From Candidatus Woesearchaeota archaeon (lineage in GTDB: Archaea; Nanobdellota; Nanobdellia; Woesearchaeales; WAPY01): a DNA stretch of 14,575 nt. Below are positions 1 through 7,340 of this stretch, in pieces. Location of the stretch: NCBI GenBank assembly GCA_015520525.1, contig WAPY01000031.1, positions 1-14,575 on the forward strand, written 5' to 3'. The position numbers and the translations under genes were made by a program. Every line of letters begins with the position of its first letter. Positions within the stretch are counted from its first letter, which is position 1. The notes beneath the pieces are model-generated. The model was not told the origin of the DNA. It searched no databases and worked only from the letters and a program-made list of their open reading frames with translations.

Positions 1-939
1 CTTCAAATCTTTCAAGCCTCCCGTTGTCACCATGAAGGCTGCTTCTCCCTCAGGCAGGTTTGGAGAATCAATAAGTTTTGCCACTCTTGAACCTTTCTTT
101 CCCTTTCTCAAGTATATTCTGAATGTGCTTGCGTGGGCTACTATGTGCCCTCCTATTGCCTGTGTTGGATCTCCAAAGAATGTGTCCGGTTTTGCCATGA
201 CTTGATTAGTTACCAAAACGCATGCGTTCAACTTATCAGCAAGCTTCATTAAAGTATGCATGTGCTTGTTTAATTTCTGTTGTCTATCTGCTAATGTTCC
301 TCTGCCTATAAATTCTGCTCTAAAGTGTGCTGTCAAGGAATCAACAACTATTAACTTAACCTTCAAGTTCTGTTTTGTCGCTAGGTCTTCAACCTTCTCT
401 GCTAAAAGCATTTGATGGTCTGAGTTATAAGCTCTTGCAACTCTTATATGCCTCAAAACTTCTTCAGGGTCAAGGCCTGCTGCTTTTGCAAGTTCAATTA
501 TTCTCTCTGGCCTGAATGTGTTTTCCGTATCTATATACACAACATAATTGTCAGGGTCCATCTTCTGAACATTGACTGTTAATATGTGCGCAAGTTGTGT
601 TTTTCCCGAGCCGAACTCACCAAAAACCTCTGATATTGAGCCTGTTTCAAAGCCCCCATTTAGAAGATTGTCGAAGGCAACACTTCCTGTGGGTATCTTC
701 TCAACTCTTGCCCTCTTCTTCAGTATTTCTTCTCCAGTCTCAAATCCCATCTCAAGTTTGTCCCTTGAGAAATTTATCATCTTTCTCGCTGCGCTTTCAG
801 AGACCCCTGCTGCTTCAACAAGTTCTGCTGGTGTTGCAACTGCTATGCTCATCAGTGTTGAGTAGCCTGCTGCCGCGAGCTTTTCTGCTGTTGCAGCCCC
901 CACTCCTGGAATATCCGTTAATGAAAATTCTTCTGTCAT
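1..939 (-). CDS. radA: DNA repair and recombination protein RadA (3'-partial)
   Basis: Archaeal Rad51/RecA-family recombinase that forms filaments on single-stranded DNA and drives ATP-dependent strand exchange. My translation gives 313 open codons running off the left edge. Family members end shortly after the motif reached here (LPEGEA then GLKDLK), so probably only a few residues are missing. Visible elements: N-terminal helix-hairpin-helix domain with PGVG (residues 11-14); linker polymerisation motif FETG (66-69), with Gly where many members have Ala; Walker A GEFGSGKT (107-114); DTENTFRPER (137-146); Walker B LIVVD (196-200); VTNQV (243-247), preceding the L2 region; and GGHIVAHAST (263-272). 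The ATG at 937-939 is preceded by GGTGAT (943-948), fixing the start. It lies 24 bp after the small upstream gene, so the two are probably cotranscribed. The HhH domain and intact linker exclude RadB. Confidence 0.96.
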   Translation of the reverse strand, partial: MTEEFSLTDIPGVGAATAEKLAAAGYSTLMSIAVATPAELVEAAGVSESAARKMINFSRDKLEMGFETGEEILKKRARVEKIPTGSVAFDNLLNGGFETGSISEVFGEFGSGKTQLAHILTVNVQKMDPDNYVVYIDTENTFRPERIIELAKAAGLDPEEVLRHIRVARAYNSDHQMLLAEKVEDLATKQNLKVKLIVVDSLTAHFRAEFIGRGTLADRQQKLNKHMHTLMKLADKLNACVLVTNQVMAKPDTFFGDPTQAIGGHIVAHASTFRIYLRKGKKGSRVAKLIDSPNLPEGEAAFMVTTGGLKDLK

Positions 940-963
940 ATTATCACCTTTATAGTAGTAGTT

Positions 964-1200
964 CTACTCCTTTATTACTTTTACGAATTCTTCTTCGTAT
1001 GCTTTCTTAAGAATTGCTATCGCTTTCGGTATGTCACTCATCCTAAGATTGTTTGTGCTCTTCCAATCCCCTTCCTTACCCTTGTAGTTTCTGGACAGAG
1101 TCACGGTCTTGTAAGAAGCGTCCTTATTGTCCAGAGTATTGTTCCAAACTGTTAGAACGAGAGAGCCCGCTCTTATTTTCATTTGTGGTTTGTTTTCCAT
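964..1200 (-). CDS. Small conserved protein, possibly PC4/SSB-like, first gene of the radA operon
   Basis: A 78-residue protein, hydrophilic and predicted cytosolic. It opens with KIRAGSLVLTVW and continues through a strand-rich segment (YKTVTLSRNY, then a Trp-containing turn) to a C-terminal amphipathic helix (about residues 55-76). This order of about four beta strands followed by a helix, with aromatic and basic residues, resembles small proteins of the PC4-like ssDNA-binding type, but I cannot confirm the family from sequence alone. The start is well supported by AAGGAGG at 1205-1211, four bases before the ATG. It is the first gene before radA (24 bp gap), which fits a role in ssDNA handling or recombination. 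Confidence is high that it is a gene and low on function. Confidence 0.8.
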   Translation of the reverse strand: MENKPQMKIRAGSLVLTVWNNTLDNKDASYKTVTLSRNYKGKEGDWKSTNNLRMSDIPKAIAILKKAYEEEFVKVIKE

Positions 1201-1254
1201 TTTTCCTCCTTGCTATTCGCATTTTATTTCAGTAAAGTTCAAGAATAAGCCTTT

Positions 1255-1264
1255 GTTTAAAAAG
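1255..1264 (-). promoter_or_regulatory. TATA-like promoter of the small-gene/radA operon
   Basis: Read on the minus strand the box is CTTTTTAAAC. A start site about 26 bp downstream would fall near 1233. That leaves a leader of roughly 33 nt carrying the AAGGAGG site at 1205-1211. This is the only first gene in the window with a clear leader and strong Shine-Dalgarno sequence. Confidence 0.6.
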
Positions 1265-1276
1265 GACATTTTAGCA

Positions 1277-1290
1277 AGTGTCCAGTGTCC
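1277..1290. promoter_or_regulatory. Candidate operator: tandem AGTGTCC repeat
   Basis: Two perfect head-to-tail copies of AGTGTCC (1277-1283, 1284-1290) lie between the two outward-facing TATA boxes. An inverted GGACA at 1264-1268 makes three half-sites. A protein bound here would contact both promoters. The regulator is unknown and the operator role is an inference from position. Confidence 0.45.
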
Positions 1291-1299
1291 TTTGTAAAC
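1291..1299 (+). promoter_or_regulatory. TATA-like promoter of the cysteine-rich gene
   Basis: TTTGTAAAC is centred 26 bp before the ATG at 1321, predicting a leaderless transcript. There is no Shine-Dalgarno sequence before that ATG. Confidence 0.55.
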
Positions 1300-1320
1300 A
1301 AAAGTTAATCATCTCTTAAA

Positions 1321-1758
1321 ATGCCAAATACCAGCAAGAAGAAATGTTCAAAAATGGCAGAGTACTGTCATGTAACAATATGCAATCGGGGCAATTATGA
1401 ATTTATCTGCCCAGGAGAAAACTGTGAGAAAAGATACGACAATTGTAGGGAGGTTTCATGTCTTCCCTCCCGCAAAGAAAAAGTCTTCACATGCCACCAC
1501 AAAATAAACGGCATAGGATGGGTAGACACATACAAATGCGAAGGAACAAGAAAAGACTGCGAAGACCAAAACACAGAATGCGAATGCGGTTGGAAAGGCA
1601 AAGAAGAAAAAATAGAGGCGGGAGTTAATACAAAAGCGATAAAGGCAAATACATCCATCTTACATATTATAACAATCAACAAATCCAAATCCGGCAATAA
1701 TACGGAGATTCACATAAAAAAGAACATTGCAATTGGCGGTGGTTTGTCTATCAACTGA
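1321..1758 (+). CDS. Cysteine-rich hypothetical protein
   Basis: A 145-residue protein I do not recognise. The first 90 residues hold 12 cysteines at 9, 16, 21, 30, 35, 42, 47, 58, 73, 80, 87 and 89, including three C-x4-C pairs, plus a His pair at 59-60. This pattern suits either several structural zinc sites or a disulfide-knotted fold. There is no signal peptide or membrane segment, so zinc binding in the cytosol is the simpler reading. Residues 95-145 lack cysteine and are rich in Ile, Asn, Thr and Lys, probably a separate strand-forming or disordered tail. The gene is divergent from the radA operon and shares its palindromic promoter region. The ATG is placed by a TATA box 26 bp upstream. 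Coding is supported by an uninterrupted frame with regularly spaced cysteines and a plausible promoter. Confidence 0.65.
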   Translation: MPNTSKKKCSKMAEYCHVTICNRGNYEFICPGENCEKRYDNCREVSCLPSRKEKVFTCHHKINGIGWVDTYKCEGTRKDCEDQNTECECGWKGKEEKIEAGVNTKAIKANTSILHIITINKSKSGNNTEIHIKKNIAIGGGLSIN

Positions 1759-1784
1759 ACAAGCAGAAACAATATCAGACAAGA

Positions 1785-1800
1785 GTAAAAAGGTAAAAAG
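1785..1800 (-). terminator. T-rich terminator of the RPA gene
   Basis: Read on the minus strand this is CTTTTTACCTTTTTAC, two T5 runs starting about 20 bases past the RPA stop codon. Oligo-T tracts without a hairpin are the usual archaeal termination signal. Confidence 0.5.
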
Positions 1801-1812
1801 ATTTTTATTATT
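1801..1812 (+). terminator. T-rich terminator of the cysteine-rich gene
   Basis: ATTTTTATTATT lies 43 bases past the stop of the plus-strand gene, immediately beside the opposing T-tract of the RPA gene. The convergent pair therefore has back-to-back terminators. Confidence 0.45.
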
Positions 1813-1820
1813 AGAACATC

Positions 1821-2894
1821 CTAATTTATATTCTCGTCAAAGTTTAGGTCTTCTTCATCATCTTTAACTTCTGTCTCTTCTTTGTTGTTCTTTTGAAGTT
1901 CGCTCTTCAAAATCTCCTCTTCCCTCTTGTAATCTGGAGCTTCCACATCTTCAACTATGAATTCTTTCTTGCCGAACATTTTGTTCAGCGTCGACCTTCC
2001 TTTAACTACTATCTCCGTGCCTAGCATGTCCTTTCTTAATTTGTCAAATTCTTCTGGAGTTTCTTTGTATACGATTAAATCCTCATCCTTTTTGTGGAGC
2101 AATTTCAAAACTTGGTCTTTGAAGAAAACCAGCCTTATTGTTCCTGTCCCATCATCTCCAATAACATTTAAAACATATGCTTGTTTTGGATTAACTTTGC
2201 CATGGACTGGACAGGCAAGACCTCCCTCCTGAAGGATTAATTTTCTCCCGCACTCCGGACAAACTTCATAAAACCTCGGCTCAAAGACTTGAACTATTGT
2301 CAATTTTATTTCTACATTTCTCTCTTCATCTTTAAGCTCATCTATTGTTTTTCTTGTGTAATCTCTGCTGAAAGAATTTGATACATCCACATCAACATTC
2401 TTTCCCTCTGGATTAATTATAATTTGTGATTTGTCATTTAAGTGAAGCTCTTTGTTCTCGCTGTCTTTTCCTCTAACATAAGCCGATTTTATTTCGACTA
2501 TATCTCCTATTTTTATGTCTTTCACTTTGTCAGCCATGTCATTCCAGAGAACAACTCTTATTGTTCCTGTCTCGTCAGCCACTATTAACGATGCTACCTT
2601 CCCCTGCCTGTTGTTTGTTGAGAATTCTCTAACTCCGAAGTTGTTTTTCACTTTTCCAATTATATCAACATTTCTCATACCTAAAAGAATGTTCTTTATT
2701 TGAAGCCTTCCAGAAACTTTTTCAACGAGTTTTATTCCAAGCTCGTTGGCAACTATATGAGCGGCGCCTTCCTTTGTAATCAACCCTGATAATTGTTTTA
2801 CTTTTTTATTTATCAAATCTTCAACTGCCTCTTTAGAGTATCCTGTCTTCTCAATTATCCTTTCAATTATTTCATCGTAGCTTATCCTTATCAT
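1821..2894 (-). CDS. Replication factor A, single-stranded DNA-binding OB-fold protein
   Basis: Archaeal RPA large-subunit-type protein, 357 residues, that coats ssDNA during replication, repair and recombination. Order of parts: helical N-terminal module (1-65) with the LSGLITKEGAAHIVANELG signature (35-53) typical of archaeal RPAs; first OB fold (about 72-165) with VVLWND around Trp117; a zinc ribbon with Cys212, Cys215, Cys228 and His231 (C-x2-C-x12-C-x2-H) inside a second OB fold (about 190-320); and a strongly acidic, disordered tail (about 325-357), as used by SSBs for protein contacts. No RPA14/RPA32-type partner gene follows, so it may act alone or with subunits encoded elsewhere. A TATA box lies 26 bp before the ATG with no Shine-Dalgarno site, pointing to a leaderless mRNA. 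Confidence 0.92.
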   Translation of the reverse strand: MIRISYDEIIERIIEKTGYSKEAVEDLINKKVKQLSGLITKEGAAHIVANELGIKLVEKVSGRLQIKNILLGMRNVDIIGKVKNNFGVREFSTNNRQGKVASLIVADETGTIRVVLWNDMADKVKDIKIGDIVEIKSAYVRGKDSENKELHLNDKSQIIINPEGKNVDVDVSNSFSRDYTRKTIDELKDEERNVEIKLTIVQVFEPRFYEVCPECGRKLILQEGGLACPVHGKVNPKQAYVLNVIGDDGTGTIRLVFFKDQVLKLLHKKDEDLIVYKETPEEFDKLRKDMLGTEIVVKGRSTLNKMFGKKEFIVEDVEAPDYKREEEILKSELQKNNKEETEVKDDEEDLNFDENIN

Positions 2895-2914
2895 GATGTT
2901 AGTTTTATTTACTT

Positions 2915-2924
2915 CTTATAAATA
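2915..2924 (-). promoter_or_regulatory. TATA box of the RPA gene
   Basis: Minus-strand TATTTATAAG is centred about 26 bp upstream of the RPA ATG (2892-2894), predicting initiation at the start codon. It fits in the 38 bp between RPA and the upstream membrane-protein gene, so RPA need not depend on readthrough. Confidence 0.7.
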
Positions 2925-2932
2925 GTTTTCTA

Positions 2933-4639
2933 TTACCTTAATGTTTTGTAATGGTTGCTGGTTATTTCAAACTTTAAACCATTTATACATACTCTAACTG
3001 TGTCGTTGTTGAGAATGCATTTTGGATTGTTGTTTTCAACATCTTCCCTCTCATTTGGATAAACTATTGATATGTTCTCACCATGCTTAAAGAGAACAAG
3101 GTTTTTGGTGAATGTTCTCACTGGCTTTCCGGGCAGGGATAAATAAGGCACGCTTGTCAAACTAACAACAGCTCCTCCAATAAACGGTGCTTCGCCATAC
3201 TTTGACAACAGTCTAAAATTTGAGGGAATAACTGATTGAGCAATTTCCTCTCTGCTTCCTTTTGTCTTGTTAACTAAGCTTATTCTCAGCCCGAAAAAGG
3301 TCTGGTTCATTAGAATCTCATACTCCTCTGATAATGTGAACAGGTTAGGATCTGAGTCTGCTAAATGGCTTATTGAATAATTGCAGTAGCAGGTTTTGTT
3401 CTTCGAGTTGGCGCAGTCTTCTATAAATGCGGACAGGTTATAAAACGGTTTAAATACTCCTCTCTCACACGAACCCATCAGTTTAACATTGTAGCCTTCC
3501 CCTCTCAATGCTAAAACTTGCTTTCTGACGCAGTCTCCAAAATCTTGGCTCGAATAGCACGATTTTTTTATTGATAATAGTGTTGTTCTTAAATTGTCCA
3601 CGGTTGATATTTGAAATTTGTCGTGAACTTCAAATGGTATGAAGTTTGTATATCTCTTTTCATTGCACTGTATACATGTGGATTTTGTGCTGTCATTAAA
3701 ATAAACATCCGAATAAAAGCATAACGGATTGATTGGTTTGTCGTTCTCATAAACTTCAAGGAGAAGAGCATTCCCCCAAGGCAGTCCTGTGTTTCCAAAC
3801 TTTCCTATAACCTGCCTTTTGCCTATGTTCTCTCCTTCCCTAACATTTATTGATGATAATCTAGCGTATTTAACATCAAAGTTTGGATATTTAACTATAA
3901 CATAATTTCCTTCCCCGAGAGAATCACAGTCATAATTCTCGCTCTTCGTTTTTTCATCATAGCAAGGAATGTCCTGTTGAACTGCGAGAAAAACCTTCAA
4001 AACTTTCCCCCTGCCTGCGATAGAATAAACATTGTTGTCTTTGGAAGTTATTAGTATCCCTTTAACATTTATCATCTTTTTCAGAATCTTGTTGTTGTCA
4101 AATCCGTAGCAACCATCTTTGATTATCTCTCTCTTTCCATCAACCAAAGCAACTGGCCAATCCAAAGGAGATAGAGGTTTTGACCTTAAGTAAATCATAG
4201 GTGAATCTGGAACTCCTATTATATCTGTGCCTCCTGTAAAATTGGCGTATAGCTTATAATCTGTGGGAAGCATATATGAGTTTGAGAATAGTAGGGAGCG
4301 AAGGTTTGATTTGAATGTGTCTAAAAAGTTCGATTCCAAAGTATCTTCTTTCAGCACAGGATAAACTCCATCAGAACTTATAGTGCTTCCAGAATTTGTA
4401 AATTGATCTATTGTCTGCTTCAAAGCCAATTCCGCAGAGTTGTGAAGATAATCTCTGGCTATTTCAGAATTTTGCTCAACTTTCAGCATATCCAATGATT
4501 CTTCACCTATAAACCGGAAGTTAAAACCGCTCTTAACTCTCATTATATTGATGTAAAGTAGGAGAAGAATCACGACAAATGTGAAGAAGAAAACAAGAGA
4601 ATACCCGGAGGTTATGCCTTTTTTGTGATGTCTAATCAT
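2933..4639 (-). CDS. Membrane-anchored cysteine-rich protein with degenerate LytM/M23-like domain
   Basis: 568 residues. A short basic N-terminus (MIRHHKKG) precedes one hydrophobic helix (about 13-33), so the rest is probably extracellular, anchored N-terminally. Residues about 190-305 follow the M23/LytM (lysostaphin-type) pattern: VYSIAGRGKVLKV, then NYVIVKY, YARLSSINVREGENIGKRQV, IGKFGNTG, and EVYENDKPINPL. The residues that make this family a zinc endopeptidase are absent. The usual YAHL His is Arg260, and the usual H-x-H reads Asn290-Ala-Leu292. The domain is therefore probably non-catalytic. Fourteen cysteines, mostly outside this domain (for example 322/325, 361, 370, 391, 409, 417/419, 541/551), suggest disulfides. 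The C-terminal half is unrecognised. KKG before the hydrophobic helix resembles a prepilin-peptidase site, but the expected Glu is missing. Function unknown; a surface scaffold is possible. Confidence 0.8.
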   Translation of the reverse strand: MIRHHKKGITSGYSLVFFFTFVVILLLLYINIMRVKSGFNFRFIGEESLDMLKVEQNSEIARDYLHNSAELALKQTIDQFTNSGSTISSDGVYPVLKEDTLESNFLDTFKSNLRSLLFSNSYMLPTDYKLYANFTGGTDIIGVPDSPMIYLRSKPLSPLDWPVALVDGKREIIKDGCYGFDNNKILKKMINVKGILITSKDNNVYSIAGRGKVLKVFLAVQQDIPCYDEKTKSENYDCDSLGEGNYVIVKYPNFDVKYARLSSINVREGENIGKRQVIGKFGNTGLPWGNALLLEVYENDKPINPLCFYSDVYFNDSTKSTCIQCNEKRYTNFIPFEVHDKFQISTVDNLRTTLLSIKKSCYSSQDFGDCVRKQVLALRGEGYNVKLMGSCERGVFKPFYNLSAFIEDCANSKNKTCYCNYSISHLADSDPNLFTLSEEYEILMNQTFFGLRISLVNKTKGSREEIAQSVIPSNFRLLSKYGEAPFIGGAVVSLTSVPYLSLPGKPVRTFTKNLVLFKHGENISIVYPNEREDVENNNPKCILNNDTVRVCINGLKFEITSNHYKTLR

Positions 4640-4661
4640 AGTCAGAGATAAAACAAACTAA

Positions 4662-4671
4662 CTTATAAAAC
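4662..4671 (-). promoter_or_regulatory. TATA box of the LytM-like membrane protein gene
   Basis: Minus-strand GTTTTATAAG is centred 27 bp before the ATG at 4637-4639. It lies back-to-back with the plus-strand ATPase promoter in an 80 bp intergenic region, with no ribosome-binding site, implying a leaderless transcript. Confidence 0.65.
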
Positions 4672-4689
4672 TTTTTAACAAGGAAAAGG

Positions 4690-4698
4690 TTTAAATAA
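4690..4698 (+). promoter_or_regulatory. TATA box of the calcium ATPase gene
   Basis: TTTAAATAA is centred 26 bp upstream of the ATG at 4720. The spacing favours that ATG over the in-frame TTG one codon earlier (4717), since a leaderless transcript would start at the ATG. Confidence 0.65.
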
Positions 4699-4719
4699 GT
4701 AATAATTTATTAAGGATTG

Positions 4720-7338
4720 ATGAAAAAAGAGGCGCAGTTAAGTTTAGAGGCTCCCCACTTTGTCGGGCTCACAAGAGAACAGGTTGAAGAAAGGCTCAAA
4801 ATCTACGGATTGAATATTCCCTTCTCAAAGAAGGAGGTCGTATGGACAAAAATCTTGTTTGAGCAGTTCAAAAATGTTCTTGTTATAATTCTTATGCTGG
4901 CAGCGATTGTGTCTTTCTTGGTGGGGGAACAGACAAGCGCGATGGTTATACTCTTCACATTATTGTTGAATATTCTGCTCGGTTTTTTTGAGGACTTCAA
5001 ATCTGAAAGGTCCATAAACAAGTTGAAATCCTTGTCAAAGGATAATGCTATTGTTATAAGAAATGGAAAAGAGAAGGTTATAGACAGCAAATATTTGGTT
5101 CCGGGGGACATAATTGTTCTTAAAGAGGGAATGAAAGTCACGGCGGATGCTGAAATAATTCAATCGTATGATTTGCGGATGAATGAATCAATGCTCACAG
5201 GAGAATCACTTCCAGCCTATAAATCCTCTAAGGCTAAGGAAGAGAAGAAAAGGATGGTTTTTGCAGGGACTTTTGTTGTTTCAGGTTATGGGGTGGCGAA
5301 GGTCGTAAAGACTGGCAAAAAAACAGAGTTGGGCAGGATTTCTGAAGTTGTGAGCTCTTTTAATGAGAAAAGAACTCCCCTTCAGGTTGAGCTTGATAAT
5401 ACAGGAAAAATAATCGGCTCCATAGTTCTTCTTTTATCAGTTATTATCCTCTTTGGACTGCTTGTGGAGAATCATTTATTTTTAAAATTGGTTTATGGCT
5501 TGGTAAATTTTCAAGAGCAGAGGATGATTTTGAACGCTTTGATTGTTTCCATAGCCTTGTCTGTCGCAGCTGTTCCAGAGGGGCTTCCAACCATTGTCAC
5601 ATTAACTCTTGCTTTAGGTTCGAGGAGGTTTTTGAAGAATCATATTCTCATAAAAAGATTAAGTTCTGTTGAAACCTTAGGAGATGTTGATGTAATTTGC
5701 TCTGACAAAACAGGAACAATAACTGAAGGAAGAATGAAGGTTGTTTCATTGTTCTTGAACAATAAAATCTTTGAATCAGATAAAAACCCAAGCAATTTAG
5801 ATAAACTGCTCACAATAGGAGTCTTATGCAATGAGGCAAACCTTGATGAGAACTCAGGATCACCAACTGAACTTTCGCTGTTGAGATTTGCGAAGAGCAA
5901 AAGGTTTAAATTAAAGAATCATGAGAAAATCTTTGAGATTCCCTTCTCGCATGAAAGAAAATTCATGCTGACAGTGCACAAGATAAATAGCAAGTTTTAT
6001 GTGAGCGTTAAAGGAGCTCCGGAAGTTATTCTTAACAAATGTTCGAGAATTTTGTTGGGAAGCAGGATTGTAAGATTAAGTCCTTCCCAAAGGAGAAGAA
6101 TCATAAATTATATTAACTCATCGTCAGAAAGAGGCCTCAGGAATATTGGATTTGCCTATAAAGAGATCAAACAGTTCAATCCAAATAAAGTTGATAACTC
6201 TTTAATCTTTGTGGGAATAGCAAGCTTGGAAGATTCACCTAGAAGAGAGGTTAAGCATGCTGTTGAGGTATGTAAAGAAGCAGGCATAAAGGTTGTTATG
6301 ATAACTGGGGATTACGGAAGGACCGCAGAATCAGTAGCGAATTCTGTTGGAATAAGTGGAGAAAGCATAAGCGGTCAAGAACTTGACAAACTCAGTGATG
6401 AAGAGTTAAGTGAAGTTATAGATAAATATGCTGTATTTTACAGAGTGTTTCCAATTCATAAGATGAGAATTCTAAAAGCGTTGAAGTCAAAAGGCCACAT
6501 TGTAGCTATGACTGGCGACGGAGTTAATGACGCTCCCGCATTGAAAGTTGCTGATATAGGAATCTCTGTTAATTCAGGAACGGATGTTGCCAAGGATTCT
6601 GCGGACATGATTCTTTTGGACAATAATTTTGCGTCAATAGTTAAAGCTGTCGAGGAGGGCAGAAGAATATACAGCAACATAAGAAAATCAATAAGGTACT
6701 TGTTAAGCTCAAACATAGCAGAGGTTGCTTTGATATTCCTCGCAATATTATTCAAACTTCCCCTGCCTTTGATCGCTGTTCAAATCCTTTGGATGAACTT
6801 GATGACTGACAGCTTTCCCGCCTTCGCCCTCGCTCTTGAACCAAGCGAGGATGCTGTTATGAAAAAGAATCCGAGGCCGAAAAGCGAGAGCATAATAAAC
6901 AGGAAGGAGATGATATTCATTGCTTTTATCGCCTCAGTGATAAGTGCCTTTGCATTATTGGTATTCTCAAGCAACCTTCCGAGGATAACCTACGCAAGAA
7001 CCTCCGCCTTCACAGCGATGGTTCTGTTCGAACTTGCCAATGTCATAAACTCAAAGTCCGAGGACAGGCCAAGTCTAAGAAGCAGATTATTCTCAAATCC
7101 TCTGCTGATAACTGCTCTGCTATTCTCTCTGGCGCTTCAATTTGCAGTTGTTTATTGGCATCCCCTCCAAGTTTTATTCAACACAGAACCCTTGACCTTA
7201 AAGACATTGTCGATGATTTTATCGTTCGCTCTTCTGGTTATCTTAGCTGGGGACATTGTTAAATTATACAACAACATCACTTCTCAAAGCAGAAGAATGA
7301 TAATAGCAGAGAAGGAGATAGAGAAGAACAAGCAATAG
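4720..7338 (+). CDS. P2-type calcium-transporting ATPase
   Basis: Cation pump of the SERCA-like P-type ATPase class, 872 residues from the ATG, in the cytoplasmic membrane. It probably exports Ca2+ using ATP. Order: N-terminal cation-ATPase region; M1-M2 (about 50-92); actuator domain with TGES (160-163); M3-M4 with PEGLP (286-290); phosphorylation motif SDKTGT with Asp329; nucleotide-binding motif KGAPE (431-435); hinge GDGVNDAP (599-606); M5-M10. By alignment to SERCA I find counterparts of all main side-chain calcium ligands: Glu287 in M4, Asn665 and Glu668 in M5, Asn693, Thr696 and Asp697 in M6, and Glu771 in M8 (FELANVINS). Both SERCA sites I and II therefore look present, whereas many prokaryotic and plasma-membrane pumps keep only site II. 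A C-terminal tail of about 20 residues is highly charged. The gene converges on UMP kinase with only 2 bp between stops. Confidence 0.93.
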   Translation: MKKEAQLSLEAPHFVGLTREQVEERLKIYGLNIPFSKKEVVWTKILFEQFKNVLVIILMLAAIVSFLVGEQTSAMVILFTLLLNILLGFFEDFKSERSINKLKSLSKDNAIVIRNGKEKVIDSKYLVPGDIIVLKEGMKVTADAEIIQSYDLRMNESMLTGESLPAYKSSKAKEEKKRMVFAGTFVVSGYGVAKVVKTGKKTELGRISEVVSSFNEKRTPLQVELDNTGKIIGSIVLLLSVIILFGLLVENHLFLKLVYGLVNFQEQRMILNALIVSIALSVAAVPEGLPTIVTLTLALGSRRFLKNHILIKRLSSVETLGDVDVICSDKTGTITEGRMKVVSLFLNNKIFESDKNPSNLDKLLTIGVLCNEANLDENSGSPTELSLLRFAKSKRFKLKNHEKIFEIPFSHERKFMLTVHKINSKFYVSVKGAPEVILNKCSRILLGSRIVRLSPSQRRRIINYINSSSERGLRNIGFAYKEIKQFNPNKVDNSLIFVGIASLEDSPRREVKHAVEVCKEAGIKVVMITGDYGRTAESVANSVGISGESISGQELDKLSDEELSEVIDKYAVFYRVFPIHKMRILKALKSKGHIVAMTGDGVNDAPALKVADIGISVNSGTDVAKDSADMILLDNNFASIVKAVEEGRRIYSNIRKSIRYLLSSNIAEVALIFLAILFKLPLPLIAVQILWMNLMTDSFPAFALALEPSEDAVMKKNPRPKSESIINRKEMIFIAFIASVISAFALLVFSSNLPRITYARTSAFTAMVLFELANVINSKSEDRPSLRSRLFSNPLLITALLFSLALQFAVVYWHPLQVLFNTEPLTLKTLSMILSFALLVILAGDIVKLYNNITSQSRRMIIAEKEIEKNKQ

Positions 7339-7340
7339 GA

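Larger units (their letters stand above)
1251..1304. repeat. Imperfect inverted repeat between divergent genes
   Basis: The left arm CTTTGTTTAAAAAGGACA (1251-1268) matches the reverse complement of the right arm (1286-1304, CTTTTGTTTACAAAGGACA) with one substitution and one single-base gap. The arms are separated by 17 bp. Each arm contains a TATA-like box pointing outward, so the palindrome is a symmetric pair of divergent promoters and possibly a shared regulator site. Confidence 0.8.

Noticed and set aside
572..1010. Plus-strand open frames across the radA region
   Set aside because: They lie antisense to radA, whose translation shows every expected RecA-family motif. The plus-strand products are low-complexity Ser/Leu/Pro-rich and match nothing.
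1395..1697. Minus-strand 100-codon frame opposite the cysteine-rich gene
   Set aside because: It has no ribosome-binding site or TATA element at the right distance. The plus-strand frame has patterned cysteines and a promoter, so this is a shadow.
2933..4639. Active cell-wall endopeptidase
   Set aside because: The family's His ligands and catalytic His are replaced (Arg260, Asn290, Leu292) and archaea have no murein.
4717..4719. TTG start for the calcium ATPase
   Set aside because: The ATG three bases later is 26 bp from the TATA box, as at the other leaderless genes. The TTG adds only one residue.
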